Shown: positions 9,033 to 18,291, counted from the first letter of the stretch. The stretch: DNA of 64,000 nt from Mesorhizobium sp. Pch-S (GCF_004136315.1 NZ_CP029562.1:5789501-5853500), one strand, 5' to 3'. The notes: generated by a model not told the origin, from the letters alone. A program made the numbers and translations.

Positions 9033-9941
9033 ATGGATCGACATGATGAGGAAAGCGACCGGGGCGAGGCCGCAAGCCCGCTGCAGATCGATCTGGCGCG
9101 GCGCATCCTCGATCGCATCCGCGATTCCGGCTGGGGTGTCGGAACGCGTATCTCCGTGCCGGATCTCGCACGCACCTTCGGTGTCTCCCGCTCGCCGGTC
9201 AGCGGCGCTCTGGAACTTCTGGTCTCCAAGGGTATCCTGGCGCCGCTGGAAACCCGTGGACTGCAGGTCGCGCTCGACGTCACAGGTCTCGATACGGCGG
9301 AGGTGCTGCCCAGTTCCCCGCTCGAGGAACTCTACCGACGCATGATGCGCGAGCGTGCGCTTGGAGAGCTGCCGCAGGAGGTTTCGGAAGCCGAATTGAT
9401 ACCGCGTTACGGTGTTTCACGCGGCATCATCCGCAAGCTCCTGTTGCGTTTCGCGGCCGAGGGCCTGGTGCAGCGTCTGCCGGGCCATGGCTGGCGTTTC
9501 GCGGATTCGCTGGTCGGCGAGGATGCCTACCGCGAGAGTTATGAGTTCCGTACTGCGGTCGAATGCGCCGCGCTGCGCTCGCCCGGTTTCCATGCCGACC
9601 CGCAGGTGCTGATGCCGGTGAGGCGGGCGCATGAACGAGTGCTGAGCGATAGCGACAGCATCGGCGGCGACGAGTGGTTTCGCATCAACGCATCGTTTCA
9701 CCAGGGGTTGGCGATCTGCTCGGGAAATCGCTTCCTGGCCGATGCGGTACGCCAGCAGAATAATCTGCGCCGCATGCAGGAATCGGCCGGGTTCGACGAG
9801 CTTCCGTCCGAGCGGATCGAGCAGTCCTGCCGTGAACACCTCGCCATACTCGACGCCATAGACGCCGGCGAAATGGAGTGGGCCGAGGCTCTGCTGCGGC
9901 AACACCTGAGGCAGGCGTCGGAATTCGCTACGTTATCGTAG
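9033..9941 (+). CDS. GntR-family regulator with two winged-helix segments and an FCD domain
   Basis: A 302-residue regulator. Two helix-turn-helix segments occur in tandem: about residues 20-75 (LARTFGVSRSPVSGALELL) and about 100-155 (LIPRYGVSRGIIRKLLLRF), each followed by a G-x-G-type wing. The C-terminal part from about residue 160 (YRESYEFRTAVECAALR) is an FCD-type all-helical effector domain. Ordinary GntR proteins have one DNA-binding domain and about 230 residues. AGGAGG at 9023-9028 fixes the ATG at 9033 over a GTG at 9012. It is divergent from the C45/ABC operon and is its likely regulator. Confidence 0.85.
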   Translation: MDRHDEESDRGEAASPLQIDLARRILDRIRDSGWGVGTRISVPDLARTFGVSRSPVSGALELLVSKGILAPLETRGLQVALDVTGLDTAEVLPSSPLEELYRRMMRERALGELPQEVSEAELIPRYGVSRGIIRKLLLRFAAEGLVQRLPGHGWRFADSLVGEDAYRESYEFRTAVECAALRSPGFHADPQVLMPVRRAHERVLSDSDSIGGDEWFRINASFHQGLAICSGNRFLADAVRQQNNLRRMQESAGFDELPSERIEQSCREHLAILDAIDAGEMEWAEALLRQHLRQASEFATLS

Positions 9942-9974
9942 CAGCAAGCCGGCGTTTCCAGCGGGAGCAAACGA

Positions 9975-10925
9975 TCAGTTGCCGGCTTCGATCTCCGGAT
10001 ACAAGGCTTTGGCCAAGTCGCGTATGGCATCGGCCGTGCGCGGGCCGAAACCGATCATATAGGCACCGTCGAGCACGAGAAGCGCCTTGGATTTCGCGGC
10101 AGGGGTCGCGGCCAGTGCCGGCACAGAAAACACCTCGTCTGCGGTCGGTCCTCCTTTGCCGTCGCCCATCATCAGGATGACATCGGGTGCCAGTTCGATC
10201 AGTTTCTCTTCCGACGCGGCCTTGTAGCCGACCACTTGCGCCATCGGATTGACGCCACCGGCGTAGCGGATGATGGCATCCGCGGCGGTGCCGGACCCCG
10301 CCGCCGTCAAGCGCACGAGACCGTGGAAAAACACCACCTTCCTGCGTTTTTCCGCGGGAATGCCAGCGGTAAGTTTTGCCGCCGCATCGAATGTCTCCGT
10401 CACCCGATGGGATACGTTCACGCCCGGTTGCTTCAGATCGAGTGCTGCGGCGACGAGATCGATCTTGCGCAGGATGCCGTCACGGGAGTTATCCTCCGGA
10501 ATATAGACGATCGGGATCGTCAGCGACGACAGCACATCAACGGCTTCGGCAGGCCCAATGTCTTCCGCCGCGATGATCAGATCCGGATTGAGAGCTGCCA
10601 CACCCTCGACGGAGAGCTTGCGCCGGTAGCCGACATTCGGCTTTTCGGCCGCGGCCTGCGGATACTTGCTGCCTCTGTCGACAGCGACGATGCGATCGCC
10701 GGCATCGAGCGCGTAGAGGATCTCCGTGATGTCGGACCCAAGTGTGAGAATCCGCTTTGCCGGCCCAGTTTCAACCTGGCGCCCGCGCGCATCGACCACT
10801 TCCGCTGCTTTGGCATTCAAGCAGAAGGGGGATACCGCCCCGATCAGGAAGGACAAAGCCAGGGCGGCGAGATGCCTTGTCGACCGACAGGCCCCAACGT
10901 TACCCGGAAGCAGGTCTGTGGCCAT
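9975..10925 (-). CDS. hmuT: Haem ABC transporter periplasmic binding protein, HmuT-like
   Basis: A 316-residue periplasmic binding protein of the BtuF/HmuT class. A hydrophobic signal segment (LAALALSFLIGAVSPFCLNAKA) precedes the mature start EVVDARGRQV, and TLGSDITEILYALDAGDRIV plus AALNPDLIIAAEDIGP are family hallmarks. I chose the ATG at 10925 because AAGGA lies 8 bases upstream. The neighbours are a TonB receptor and a siderophore-interacting reductase, but the permease (hmuU) and ATPase (hmuV) genes that normally follow are absent here. Another iron-chelate ligand is possible. Confidence 0.8.
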   Translation of the reverse strand: MATDLLPGNVGACRSTRHLAALALSFLIGAVSPFCLNAKAAEVVDARGRQVETGPAKRILTLGSDITEILYALDAGDRIVAVDRGSKYPQAAAEKPNVGYRRKLSVEGVAALNPDLIIAAEDIGPAEAVDVLSSLTIPIVYIPEDNSRDGILRKIDLVAAALDLKQPGVNVSHRVTETFDAAAKLTAGIPAEKRRKVVFFHGLVRLTAAGSGTAADAIIRYAGGVNPMAQVVGYKAASEEKLIELAPDVILMMGDGKGGPTADEVFSVPALAATPAAKSKALLVLDGAYMIGFGPRTADAIRDLAKALYPEIEAGN

Positions 10926-10984
10926 GGCGTCGGTCCTTGATTTCAGCGGGGGCATATTTTGTTTGATGCCTATACGATTAAAGT

Positions 10985-10999
10985 TGACTAATGTCATCA
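10985..10999. promoter_or_regulatory. Candidate iron-responsive (RirA/IRO-type) box TGA-N9-TCA
   Basis: TGA (10985-10987), nine bases and TCA (10997-10999) lie in an AT-rich stretch between the divergent HmuT and receptor genes. This matches the rhizobial IRO consensus bound by RirA. The motif is short and could occur by chance; the location gives it weight. Confidence 0.4.
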
Positions 11000-11110
11000 A
11001 GTTTAAATATCTAACCGCTGCCGCTGCCAACAAGCAGCGCGTTCAAAACTGCCAGCCACGCCCGTCGGGTACCGCCAGCCACGCATGTCATGAGCGGGGG
11101 CTCGATCCGA

Positions 11111-13225
11111 ATGAGACTGACAAACAAGACAACGTGGCTGGCAGGAACAGCGATTCCAATCCTGTGCTGCACGGTGATGACTTTGCCGGCCAGTGCCCAA
11201 AACACCCAACCGACGGCCGAACCCTCCAAGACCAGGAAGCCGAATCCTGCAGAGGCGCAGCAATCGACGATGCTCGATCGCATCACCATCACTGCTACCA
11301 TGGTCAAAGGTGCCGTCGTCGACGCATTGGCGGCAATCAGCGCTGTCGACAGCACGGAACTCGAGCGCATACAGCCCGATACCGCCGCGGATATTTTTCG
11401 TGCCACCCCCGGTGTTGCCGCGTCGATGAACGGGGACGATCCGGCAACGGCGATCAACATTCGCGGCCTTGAGCAATATGGCCGGGTCGTGGTCACCCTT
11501 GATGGCGCCCGTCAGGACTACTGGCGCGTCGGCCACGGCTCCGGGTCGTTCTATGTGGAACCGGAGCTGATCAAGGAGGCGACCGTCATTCGTGGGCCAA
11601 GCTCCAATGCCTATGGCTCGGGCGGCATCGGCGGCGTGGTTTCCTTCGACACCAAGGATGCAAGCGATTTCCTCATTGCGGAAGAACGGTGGGCGCTCAG
11701 CGAGAAGCTCGGCTATGAAAGCAATGGCAGGGGCTTCACGACCAGCACGACTGGCGCATACAGATTCAGCGAGGATGCGGATGTCATCGGCAACCTCGTC
11801 TACAGAAATCGCCATGCCTATAAGGACGGTGATGGCAGCGAGGTGCCCTGGACCGGCGAGAAGGTGACAAGCGGCTATCTCAAGACCACCTTGCGCCCGG
11901 CGGACGGCCATGAACTCAAGCTCGGCCTGATCCTGCAGAACTACAACGACTTCATCACCGGTTCGAGCGGCTCCACGTCGCCGACGCTGAGCCGCTACGA
12001 CGCCGATACGGTGAACCAGACCTATACGGCAGCCTATACGTTCCGGCCCGAGGACAACCGGCTGATCGATTTCAGCGCCAATCTCTATCACAACCGGACC
12101 AAGGCAGATCAGGCGCAGGTCTGGCCGAAATCGGAGATCGGCCAGTCACGCTACTACGACGTCGCAACAACCGGGTTCAATCTCAAGAACTCTTCGCGTT
12201 TCGAGGCATTCGAGTTTGCCCACACCGTCACCTATGGCGTGGACTACTACCACCTGACAGGGGATTCGGATGCCGCGCATTTCGGTGCGGGGAAGCAGCA
12301 GGGCTACGGCGGTTTCTTGCAATGGCAAGGCGACTACAACAACTGGCTGCAGCTCATCACCGCGCTGCGTTACGATGGCTATACACTCGACGGACAAACC
12401 AGGACCAAGCCGCCGGTTGACGCGTCGGTCTCCGGCGACCGCTGGTCGCCGCGGGTGACCGTTGGCATCACTCCGGTCGAAGGGTTACAGCTCTATGGAA
12501 CCTATGCCGAAGGCTACAGGGCACCTGGACTGCAGGACGTCTACCGTGGCGGCGGTGCACATGGCTCGGGCGACAGCTACATACCCAATCTGCTGCTGCA
12601 GCCGGAAACGGCGAGGAGCTGGGAAGCCGGCGTCAATCTCAAATACAATGACGTGCTGACGGCTGGTGATCTGGTTCGCGGCAAGATCAGCCTGTTTCAC
12701 ACCGATGTCGAGGACTACATAGACGTTGATCTGACCAAGACGCTCAGAACCGCCATCAACATCGGCAATGCGCGCCTCAAAGGTGTCGAAGCCGAGATGG
12801 TCTATGACTATGGCGTTGGCTTCGTAAATCTTTCCGGCGCACTGATCGACGCCAAGATCGTCGATGGCGTCTATGCCGGCCAGACCTTGAACAACACGCC
12901 ACTCGACCGCTTCGCGGCAACCATCGGCTTCCGTGCCCTCGAGGACAAGCTGACCTTCGGTGCACAATTCCTCAGCATTGGAGAGATCACGCGCACCAGC
13001 AGGTCGAGACCGAAGGATCCATCGGTCGTCGATCCTGGCTTCAACCTGGTGAACGCTTTCGCCAATTGGCAGATCAACGACCACACGCGGCTGGATTTCG
13101 GCGTCGATAATATCTTCAACACGTCGTACACGGACCCGCAAAGTTCATGGTCGACCACGGCTGCGACCGAGCAAGGGAAGGGCAGGACCTTCAAGATTGC
13201 CCTGACTGGCCGCATTGGCGGCTGA
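11111..13225 (+). CDS. TonB-dependent haem/iron receptor
   Basis: An outer-membrane receptor of about 704 residues. A signal peptide ends near LPASAQ, a TonB-box-like segment ITITAT follows, then the plug (IFRATPGVAASMNGD, INIRGLEQYGRVVVTLDGAR, IRGPSSNAYGSGGIGG) and a 22-strand-type barrel. YAEGYRAPGLQDVY in the barrel resembles haemoglobin/haem receptors of the HmuR/ShmR class. An ATG at 11090 would add seven residues. It is followed after 12 bases by the siderophore-interacting reductase, so the two are probably one iron-regulated unit. Confidence 0.85.
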   Translation: MRLTNKTTWLAGTAIPILCCTVMTLPASAQNTQPTAEPSKTRKPNPAEAQQSTMLDRITITATMVKGAVVDALAAISAVDSTELERIQPDTAADIFRATPGVAASMNGDDPATAINIRGLEQYGRVVVTLDGARQDYWRVGHGSGSFYVEPELIKEATVIRGPSSNAYGSGGIGGVVSFDTKDASDFLIAEERWALSEKLGYESNGRGFTTSTTGAYRFSEDADVIGNLVYRNRHAYKDGDGSEVPWTGEKVTSGYLKTTLRPADGHELKLGLILQNYNDFITGSSGSTSPTLSRYDADTVNQTYTAAYTFRPEDNRLIDFSANLYHNRTKADQAQVWPKSEIGQSRYYDVATTGFNLKNSSRFEAFEFAHTVTYGVDYYHLTGDSDAAHFGAGKQQGYGGFLQWQGDYNNWLQLITALRYDGYTLDGQTRTKPPVDASVSGDRWSPRVTVGITPVEGLQLYGTYAEGYRAPGLQDVYRGGGAHGSGDSYIPNLLLQPETARSWEAGVNLKYNDVLTAGDLVRGKISLFHTDVEDYIDVDLTKTLRTAINIGNARLKGVEAEMVYDYGVGFVNLSGALIDAKIVDGVYAGQTLNNTPLDRFAATIGFRALEDKLTFGAQFLSIGEITRTSRSRPKDPSVVDPGFNLVNAFANWQINDHTRLDFGVDNIFNTSYTDPQSSWSTTAATEQGKGRTFKIALTGRIGG

Positions 13226-13237
13226 GGAGGGGAGATC

Positions 13238-14314
13238 ATGAACGTCCTGAACTGCGAAGCGCGTCTGCAACTGCCGAACCTTGAGCGATACCTTCATCTC
13301 ATCACCGACAGGGTGATGAGTTTCGACGCCAGGATGTCCCGGAACGACGAACGGGTCGACTTCCGTTTCGCCTTTGGCGAAGCGGCATTTGAAATGAAAT
13401 CCGACCTGCTGGTTTTGCGTGCCGGCGCTGGCGATCGCGATGGGCTCGCGCGCGTCAAGGATATCCTTGCCACCGCCGTGGAGATCTACGCCAGGCAGGA
13501 CGAACCCGAGATCATCTGGGCCGGCGATCTTGCCGGGGACACACGGCTTGCCCAGTTCCGTGAAATGACGGTCATCCACGTTGCCGATCTGACGCCGCAC
13601 ATGCGGCGTATTCGGCTGGCGGGCGAGGATCTTGTCCGTTTCGGCAAGTTCCAGGGCATGCACATTCGCATTCTGTTTCCGACAGCGACCATTCCGGATC
13701 CGGTCTGGCCGAGTCTCGGTGCCAATGGACTGCCGGTGTGGCCCTCGGACGACCGACGACCGACGGCTCGCGTCTACACGATCCGCGCTCTCGATCTCGA
13801 GGCCGGGCACATCGATGTCGACTTCCTGATCCATGAAGGGGAAAGCGTCGGCTCGGCCTGGGCCATGCAGGCGAGGGCAGGTCACAAGGTTGGCATCATG
13901 GGGCCTGTCGGGCGACCCGTGCGGCCAGCCGACTGGTATGTTCTCGGTGCCGATGAAACGGGATTGCCGGCGGTCGGCCGGTTGCTGGAGACGTTGCCGC
14001 CACAGACGAAGGGCGTCGCCTTCGTCGAAATCGCCGACGGAAACGAACGGCAACAGATCAACAACATCACCCAGATCGAATTGCACTGGCTGGAGCGGAA
14101 CGGCAAGGCGCCTGGAATGGACGGACGCTTGGCCGAACAGGTCCTGTCGGCGCAATGGCCAGGGCAGGGCACGGCCTTCGGCTGGTTCGCAGCAGAGGCG
14201 GAAGCGGCCAGGCTTGTTCGAACCACCTGGCGCGATCAGATGGGACTAGGTCGAGACCAGACCATTGCCGCTGCCTATTGGCGTCGCGGACAGGCCGGGC
14301 TGATGGCGGGGTGA
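13238..14314 (+). CDS. DUF2218-SIP fusion: siderophore-interacting FAD reductase
   Basis: A 358-residue two-domain protein. Residues 1-95 (LERYLHLITDRVMSFDAR...) match the DUF2218 domain; from about 105 onward is a siderophore-interacting (ViuB/SIP) oxidoreductase, with the FAD-binding RVYTIRALD motif and a C-terminal WFAAEAEAARLVRT nicotinamide-binding segment. Such enzymes release iron from imported chelates in the cytoplasm. A GAGGAGGGGA ribosome site precedes the start, 12 bases after the receptor stop. Confidence 0.85.
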   Translation: MNVLNCEARLQLPNLERYLHLITDRVMSFDARMSRNDERVDFRFAFGEAAFEMKSDLLVLRAGAGDRDGLARVKDILATAVEIYARQDEPEIIWAGDLAGDTRLAQFREMTVIHVADLTPHMRRIRLAGEDLVRFGKFQGMHIRILFPTATIPDPVWPSLGANGLPVWPSDDRRPTARVYTIRALDLEAGHIDVDFLIHEGESVGSAWAMQARAGHKVGIMGPVGRPVRPADWYVLGADETGLPAVGRLLETLPPQTKGVAFVEIADGNERQQINNITQIELHWLERNGKAPGMDGRLAEQVLSAQWPGQGTAFGWFAAEAEAARLVRTTWRDQMGLGRDQTIAAAYWRRGQAGLMAG

Positions 14315-14320
14315 GGCGGG

Positions 14321-14752
14321 TTATCGCTGGCATCCCTGATCGCCGGTTTCAGTGAAGGATTTTGTCGCGACGTCATATCGATAGGCAATGGTTTGTGTGG
14401 TGCAGGCGTCTTCGTAGCGCGTGCAGGCTGCCATCGAAACGCATAGACGGTTCTGCATGCCCCAGACCTTGGCCGGGGGCTTGTCATAGATACCATCGTA
14501 GATCGTCTGTGTTTGATCGCCGTCGTCGTGCCAGGTCGCGGTAATTTCCGAACGGAAATGATCGTAGCCGATGCTGCTATAGCCGACGGTGTATCGGACA
14601 GTCCCGACGCCGGAAACATTGGCTGTACCCGATGCCAGGTCGGCCCAGACCTCTTCGGCATAGGCAAGGCCCGTGGCGAGTAAGATGCAGCTGGATAGAA
14701 AACAGGCCCGCAGGATCGAGAGGTTACGCCCTGAAAATGCTGAAAAAGTCAT
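14321..14752 (-). CDS. Small secreted protein, unknown function
   Basis: A 143-residue protein with an N-terminal hydrophobic segment (ILRACFLSSCILLATGLAYA) followed by EEVWADL, a plausible signal peptide and cleavage site. The mature part contains several cysteines (RLCVSMAACTRYEDACTT, DQGCQR) suggesting disulphides in the periplasm. I do not recognise the family. The ATG at 14752 is preferred to a TTG further upstream. It converges with the SIP gene. Confidence 0.6.
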   Translation of the reverse strand: MTFSAFSGRNLSILRACFLSSCILLATGLAYAEEVWADLASGTANVSGVGTVRYTVGYSSIGYDHFRSEITATWHDDGDQTQTIYDGIYDKPPAKVWGMQNRLCVSMAACTRYEDACTTQTIAYRYDVATKSFTETGDQGCQR

Positions 14753-14852
14753 TGTGAACAATATTCTACCGCCATCTGTTATCGGTTTCAATCGGCCGTG
14801 CGTTCGTCACGAGCAAGTGGCTTGAGCCAGGAAATCGGTCTATCCCTACAAT

Positions 14853-15119
14853 ATGAGAACTCTCGGAAACCTGATCCTGTCCGCAGTGCTGGCGCTTTTT
14901 TGCAGCCTCGTCGTTGCGGGACTTTTTCTGCCCGTCTACGGCATTTTCGAGGGTGGGACGCACAATTGCCTGAACGATGGCATCGGGGAGTGTGCTTCCA
15001 TCGTTCCGCTGAGCGCACTCATCTATGGACCGCTGTTTTCCATTGCTGGCGTCCTGGTCGGCACGCCCATCTTCATGGTGATCTTCGCATGCTGCAGCTC
15101 CCGCTCATCGCCCGGATGA
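14853..15119 (+). CDS. Small membrane protein, unknown function
   Basis: Eighty-eight residues with two hydrophobic segments (LILSAVLALFCSLVVAGLFL and PLFSIAGVLVGTPIFMVIFA) around a short loop with two cysteines, consistent with a two-pass inner-membrane protein. No clear ribosome site is visible. The reading frame ends in an odd CCSSRSSPG tail, so a nearby sequence error or decay is possible. Confidence 0.5.
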   Translation: MRTLGNLILSAVLALFCSLVVAGLFLPVYGIFEGGTHNCLNDGIGECASIVPLSALIYGPLFSIAGVLVGTPIFMVIFACCSSRSSPG

Positions 15120-15185
15120 TCTTGCAGCGCCTGGTTATTTGCGGGCAGGGCGGTCTTCTCGGCGCCGAGGCGAAAAAGCCTTCGA

Positions 15186-16046
15186 CTAGCCCCGCACTGC
15201 GTTCCTGAAGGCCGCCGACAGCGCGGCAAGCGCATCGCGTGGTCGATCTTCCTTGACCCTTGAGTGAAACAGGATTGGCAAGCGTGGCAATTCGGGAAGC
15301 CCGAGTTTGGGGCCTACGTCAACTGCACCGAATGGCACCATGCGCGGAGACAATGCGGCAACGCCGAGCCCGGCCGTGACGGCGGCAGCAACCGCCGTCA
15401 CGCCGCCGCCGACGAATACTTCGGTCCAGGGCACGCCTGCGGTGTCGAGAAGTCGCTCAGCGATCGAACGCACACCGCATGGTTCAGCCATCGTGGCAAG
15501 TGGCAGCGGCTCGTCTGCGCGATGCCGCCAGTCTGGCGCTGCGAACCAGCCGAATTTTTCTTCGGCAATGATTTCTCCGTCGCTTCGTCCGGTATGCAGG
15601 CGGACGATCACCGTATCGAGTTCCCGCCGATCGAAGCTTTGAAGCAGGTCGCCCGAGGATCCGATCCGGATTTCGATCAACAGCTGCGGGTCCTGTGCGT
15701 TCATGCGGGCGATCAGCGCCGGGAGATCAGGCCCGGCAACATGGTCGCTGATACCGATGGTGAGGCGCTGCCGGGACGATCCGCCGAATACGGCGAGCGT
15801 GCGATCGTGTTTCTCCAGGAGTTCACGAGCGTGTTCAAGGAAGGCCGCGCCTTGCGCCGAAAGCTGCACGGACCGGGGCGTCCGCTCGACAAGTCTGCGA
15901 CCGAGCCGCTTTTCGAGCCGCTTCAGTTTCAAGCTGACGGCAGCCTGCGTCGTCCGCATGGCTTCAGCCGCACGCGTGAAGCTTTCGAGCTCCGCTATGC
16001 GGACGAAGGCCCGGACGGCATCCAAGTCGAGGGGATGTTCAGTCAT
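15186..16046 (-). CDS. LysR-family transcriptional regulator
   Basis: A 286-residue LysR protein: N-terminal helix-turn-helix (SFTRAAEAMRTTQAAVSLKLKRLEKRLGRRLV) and a substrate-binding domain from about residue 90 (LTIGISDHVAGPDLPALIARM). It is divergent from the tautomerase gene at 16141 with about 94 bases between, the usual LysR-target arrangement, so it probably controls that gene. Confidence 0.88.
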   Translation of the reverse strand: MTEHPLDLDAVRAFVRIAELESFTRAAEAMRTTQAAVSLKLKRLEKRLGRRLVERTPRSVQLSAQGAAFLEHARELLEKHDRTLAVFGGSSRQRLTIGISDHVAGPDLPALIARMNAQDPQLLIEIRIGSSGDLLQSFDRRELDTVIVRLHTGRSDGEIIAEEKFGWFAAPDWRHRADEPLPLATMAEPCGVRSIAERLLDTAGVPWTEVFVGGGVTAVAAAVTAGLGVAALSPRMVPFGAVDVGPKLGLPELPRLPILFHSRVKEDRPRDALAALSAAFRNAVRG

Positions 16047-16140
16047 TTCTAGCCGTTATCGCTGAAATTATCTTTCATCGAATATGAAAATGTTCGGACG
16101 GCCCGTAACGTCAAGTCCTTATCCATGGAAAGGACCTGCG

Positions 16141-16518
16141 ATGCCGCTCGTTCACATCTCGCTGCGCGCCGGAAAGCCGGAGACCTATCGTCAGGCGATC
16201 TTTGACAACCTGTACCGCGCGATGCGCGAAACGCTCAATGTACCCGAAGACGATCAGTTCATGACCATCAGCGAGCACGGCGCCGCGAACTTCCGACATG
16301 GCAATGCCTACAGCGTCGCCCGGAGCAGCGATGTCGTCTACATCCAGATTACCGTGTTCAACTCCCGCACTGCGGAACAGAAAAAAGCGCTGTTCGGGCG
16401 AATAGCGAAACTGCTCGGTGAAAACCCCGGCATTCGGCCGGAGGACGTGTTCGTGAACATCCTTGATGCCCCGAAGGAGAATTGGTCCGTCGGCTACGGC
16501 CTGGCGCAGTTTGCCTGA
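16141..16518 (+). CDS. Tautomerase-family protein (4-oxalocrotonate tautomerase superfamily)
   Basis: 125 residues starting MPLVHISLRAGK; after Met removal the N-terminal Pro is the general base of the superfamily. The length and YIQITVFNSRTAEQKKALFGRIAKLL fit the longer, malonate-semialdehyde-decarboxylase-like tautomerases rather than the 62-residue classical type. An earlier in-frame ATG at 16084 would bury the Pro and is rejected. It is paired with the divergent LysR gene. Confidence 0.8.
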   Translation: MPLVHISLRAGKPETYRQAIFDNLYRAMRETLNVPEDDQFMTISEHGAANFRHGNAYSVARSSDVVYIQITVFNSRTAEQKKALFGRIAKLLGENPGIRPEDVFVNILDAPKENWSVGYGLAQFA

Positions 16519-16623
16519 AGTCGTGTCCGAAGCCTTGTGCTGCTGCTCGCCATGGACTGACGACGAGATGAGCGGGCAGGGGCTGGACGGCTGCACATCG
16601 CATGCTCGAGTGTCTTTGGTTCT

Positions 16624-17064
16624 TCACGAGATCGCGAGATCCAGATGCATCGGGACGCTCTTACCCTCGATTTCAGAGTCCCCACCAACGAATCCGCATT
16701 TTCGATAGAAACCAACCGCATCGGCGGCCACGGATGACGAAATGCGGTTGATCCCTTCCTTGCGGCAGAAATCAATGATTTTGGAAATCATTTCCCGCCC
16801 GTAGCCGCGCCGCTGAAATGTCCTGTCGATCGCCACCCGCCGCAGTTGCGCATGTGAGCCGTTGATGTCCACCCGTGCAACCCCGACATAGTTCCCGTCG
16901 ATTTCGAGCAGTACCGCGTGGTTGCCGGGGTTGGTGTCGTCGGGGTGGTTTGCATCATAAGCGGCCGACAAGCCTCTGTCATCAAAGAGGATTCTCTTGC
17001 GGATGTCGTGATAGGCCTTCCATTGGTTCGCACTCAGAGGCGAAAGAAGCAGGACAACCAACAA
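16624..17064 (-). CDS. GNAT-family N-acetyltransferase
   Basis: A protein of about 146 residues with the GNAT acetyl-CoA-binding motif RRVAIDRTFQRRGYGREM (R/Q-x-x-G-x-G/A) and the C-terminal AADAVGFYRKCGFV motif. The acceptor is unknown. There is no ATG; AAGGAGG lies just upstream of two consecutive TTG codons (17064 and 17061), and the second has the better spacing. It follows the NUDIX gene closely on the same strand and is probably co-transcribed. Confidence 0.8.
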   Translation of the reverse strand: MLVVLLLSPLSANQWKAYHDIRKRILFDDRGLSAAYDANHPDDTNPGNHAVLLEIDGNYVGVARVDINGSHAQLRRVAIDRTFQRRGYGREMISKIIDFCRKEGINRISSSVAADAVGFYRKCGFVGGDSEIEGKSVPMHLDLAIS

Positions 17065-17091
17065 AACCTCCTTCTCTCTACCTCGAAAGAG

Positions 17092-17565
17092 CTAACCTTC
17101 GGATCGAATGCGCAACAACGGGTTTGGTTGTCGTTCAACAAATTCCTTCTTGAGATGATCGAGTGTCGCCCGTTGTCCGGAGAACGGCAACAGTTCCGTA
17201 GCCTCCCCAAAAGATAGCCAACGAAAATCATCATGTTCTTCGTTGAGTTGGACCTCGCAATCCGGGGGCGCAAAGGCGACGAATACGGGGGTAATCGCTA
17301 TTACGTCCCGATCGGATTCGTAAAATTGCTCGCAGATATCGGCGGAATATACTTCATTCAAAATGAGGCCAGTTTCTTCGTGGGCCTCCCGGATTGCCGC
17401 CTGCCACGCTGTTTCCCCATGTTCGACGCTGCCCGCAACCTGACACCATTGTCCGTTGAGATTTTTGCCTGTCCGCCGCATCAGCAGGAGATCAAAAGCA
17501 CCGTCTCGAGGTCTTAGGATGAATAGAGAGATTGCATAGGACTTGATCGGAATTTCACGCTTCAA
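17092..17565 (-). CDS. NUDIX hydrolase (NudB-like)
   Basis: A 157-residue NUDIX pyrophosphohydrolase. The NUDIX box GSVEHGE...AAIREAHEETGL is complete, and the preceding NLNGQWCQVAG is typical of dihydroneopterin-triphosphate/dATP pyrophosphatases. The start is a TTG at 17565 behind AGGAGG with five-base spacing; an upstream extension to 17688 has no such site. The substrate is inferred from family only. Confidence 0.8.
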   Translation of the reverse strand: MKREIPIKSYAISLFILRPRDGAFDLLLMRRTGKNLNGQWCQVAGSVEHGETAWQAAIREAHEETGLILNEVYSADICEQFYESDRDVIAITPVFVAFAPPDCEVQLNEEHDDFRWLSFGEATELLPFSGQRATLDHLKKEFVERQPNPLLRIRSEG

Positions 17566-17745
17566 AGCTTCCTCCTGACGGGTAGCGACACGACCATCTT
17601 TGCCGAAAGTTGAGCAGGGCACGAAAACCTCGACAGCAAATCGGGGATCGGTTTCAGGGACACAAGTTCGATTGCGTTGTGCCAACACATCAAAGTCGCA
17701 TAAGATAGATTATGGAACTTGCGCCTATCGAGCAGGACGTGCCGA

Positions 17746-18291
17746 TCAGGCGGTTTGCGCCAGCTCTTTCGCTATAGACGCAAGAAGCCGTGGATCGTCG
17801 GGCGTGACATCCGGAGCAAAGCGCGCTGCGATCTTGCCGTTACGGCCAACAAGAAACTTCTCGAAATTCCAGAGGATTTCGCCGTGCTCTCCAACTGGAA
17901 TGCCGCGGGCCTGTAGCATCTCGCGCATCGGCCCATCGCCGGTCGTCTCCGGAGACAAGGCAATCAGTTGCCTGTACAGCGGATGCTTTTCGTCGCCCTT
18001 GACGGTTATCTTCGAGAAAATCGGAAACTGCACATCATAAGTGCTGGTGCAGAATGCGACGATCTCTGCGTCGGATCCAGGCTCCTGCCCCTTGAAATCA
18101 TTGGCGGGAAACGCCGCGATGACCAGGCCTGCGTCGCGGTTTTCGCTGTAGAGCCTTTGCAAGCCTTCATACTGCCGCGTCAGCCCACATTTCGAAGCGA
18201 CATTGACGACAAGAATGACCTTGCCGCTGTATTCGCGCAGCGTGGTCTCATGTCCGTCCGCACGTTTCACTGGAATATCAAGCAGTTCCAC
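17746..18291 (-). CDS. Glutathione peroxidase family protein
   Basis: 181 residues of the glutathione peroxidase/thiol peroxidase family. VVNVASKCGLTRQYEGLQ holds the catalytic Cys (a Cys form, not Sec), FPANDFKGQEPGS is the second signature, and WNFEKFLVGRNG carries the catalytic Trp/Asn. I chose the GTG at 18291 behind GGAG; it starts 14 bases after the stop of the metallo-hydrolase gene. It reduces peroxides, probably with thioredoxin. Confidence 0.88.
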   Translation of the reverse strand: MELLDIPVKRADGHETTLREYSGKVILVVNVASKCGLTRQYEGLQRLYSENRDAGLVIAAFPANDFKGQEPGSDAEIVAFCTSTYDVQFPIFSKITVKGDEKHPLYRQLIALSPETTGDGPMREMLQARGIPVGEHGEILWNFEKFLVGRNGKIAARFAPDVTPDDPRLLASIAKELAQTA

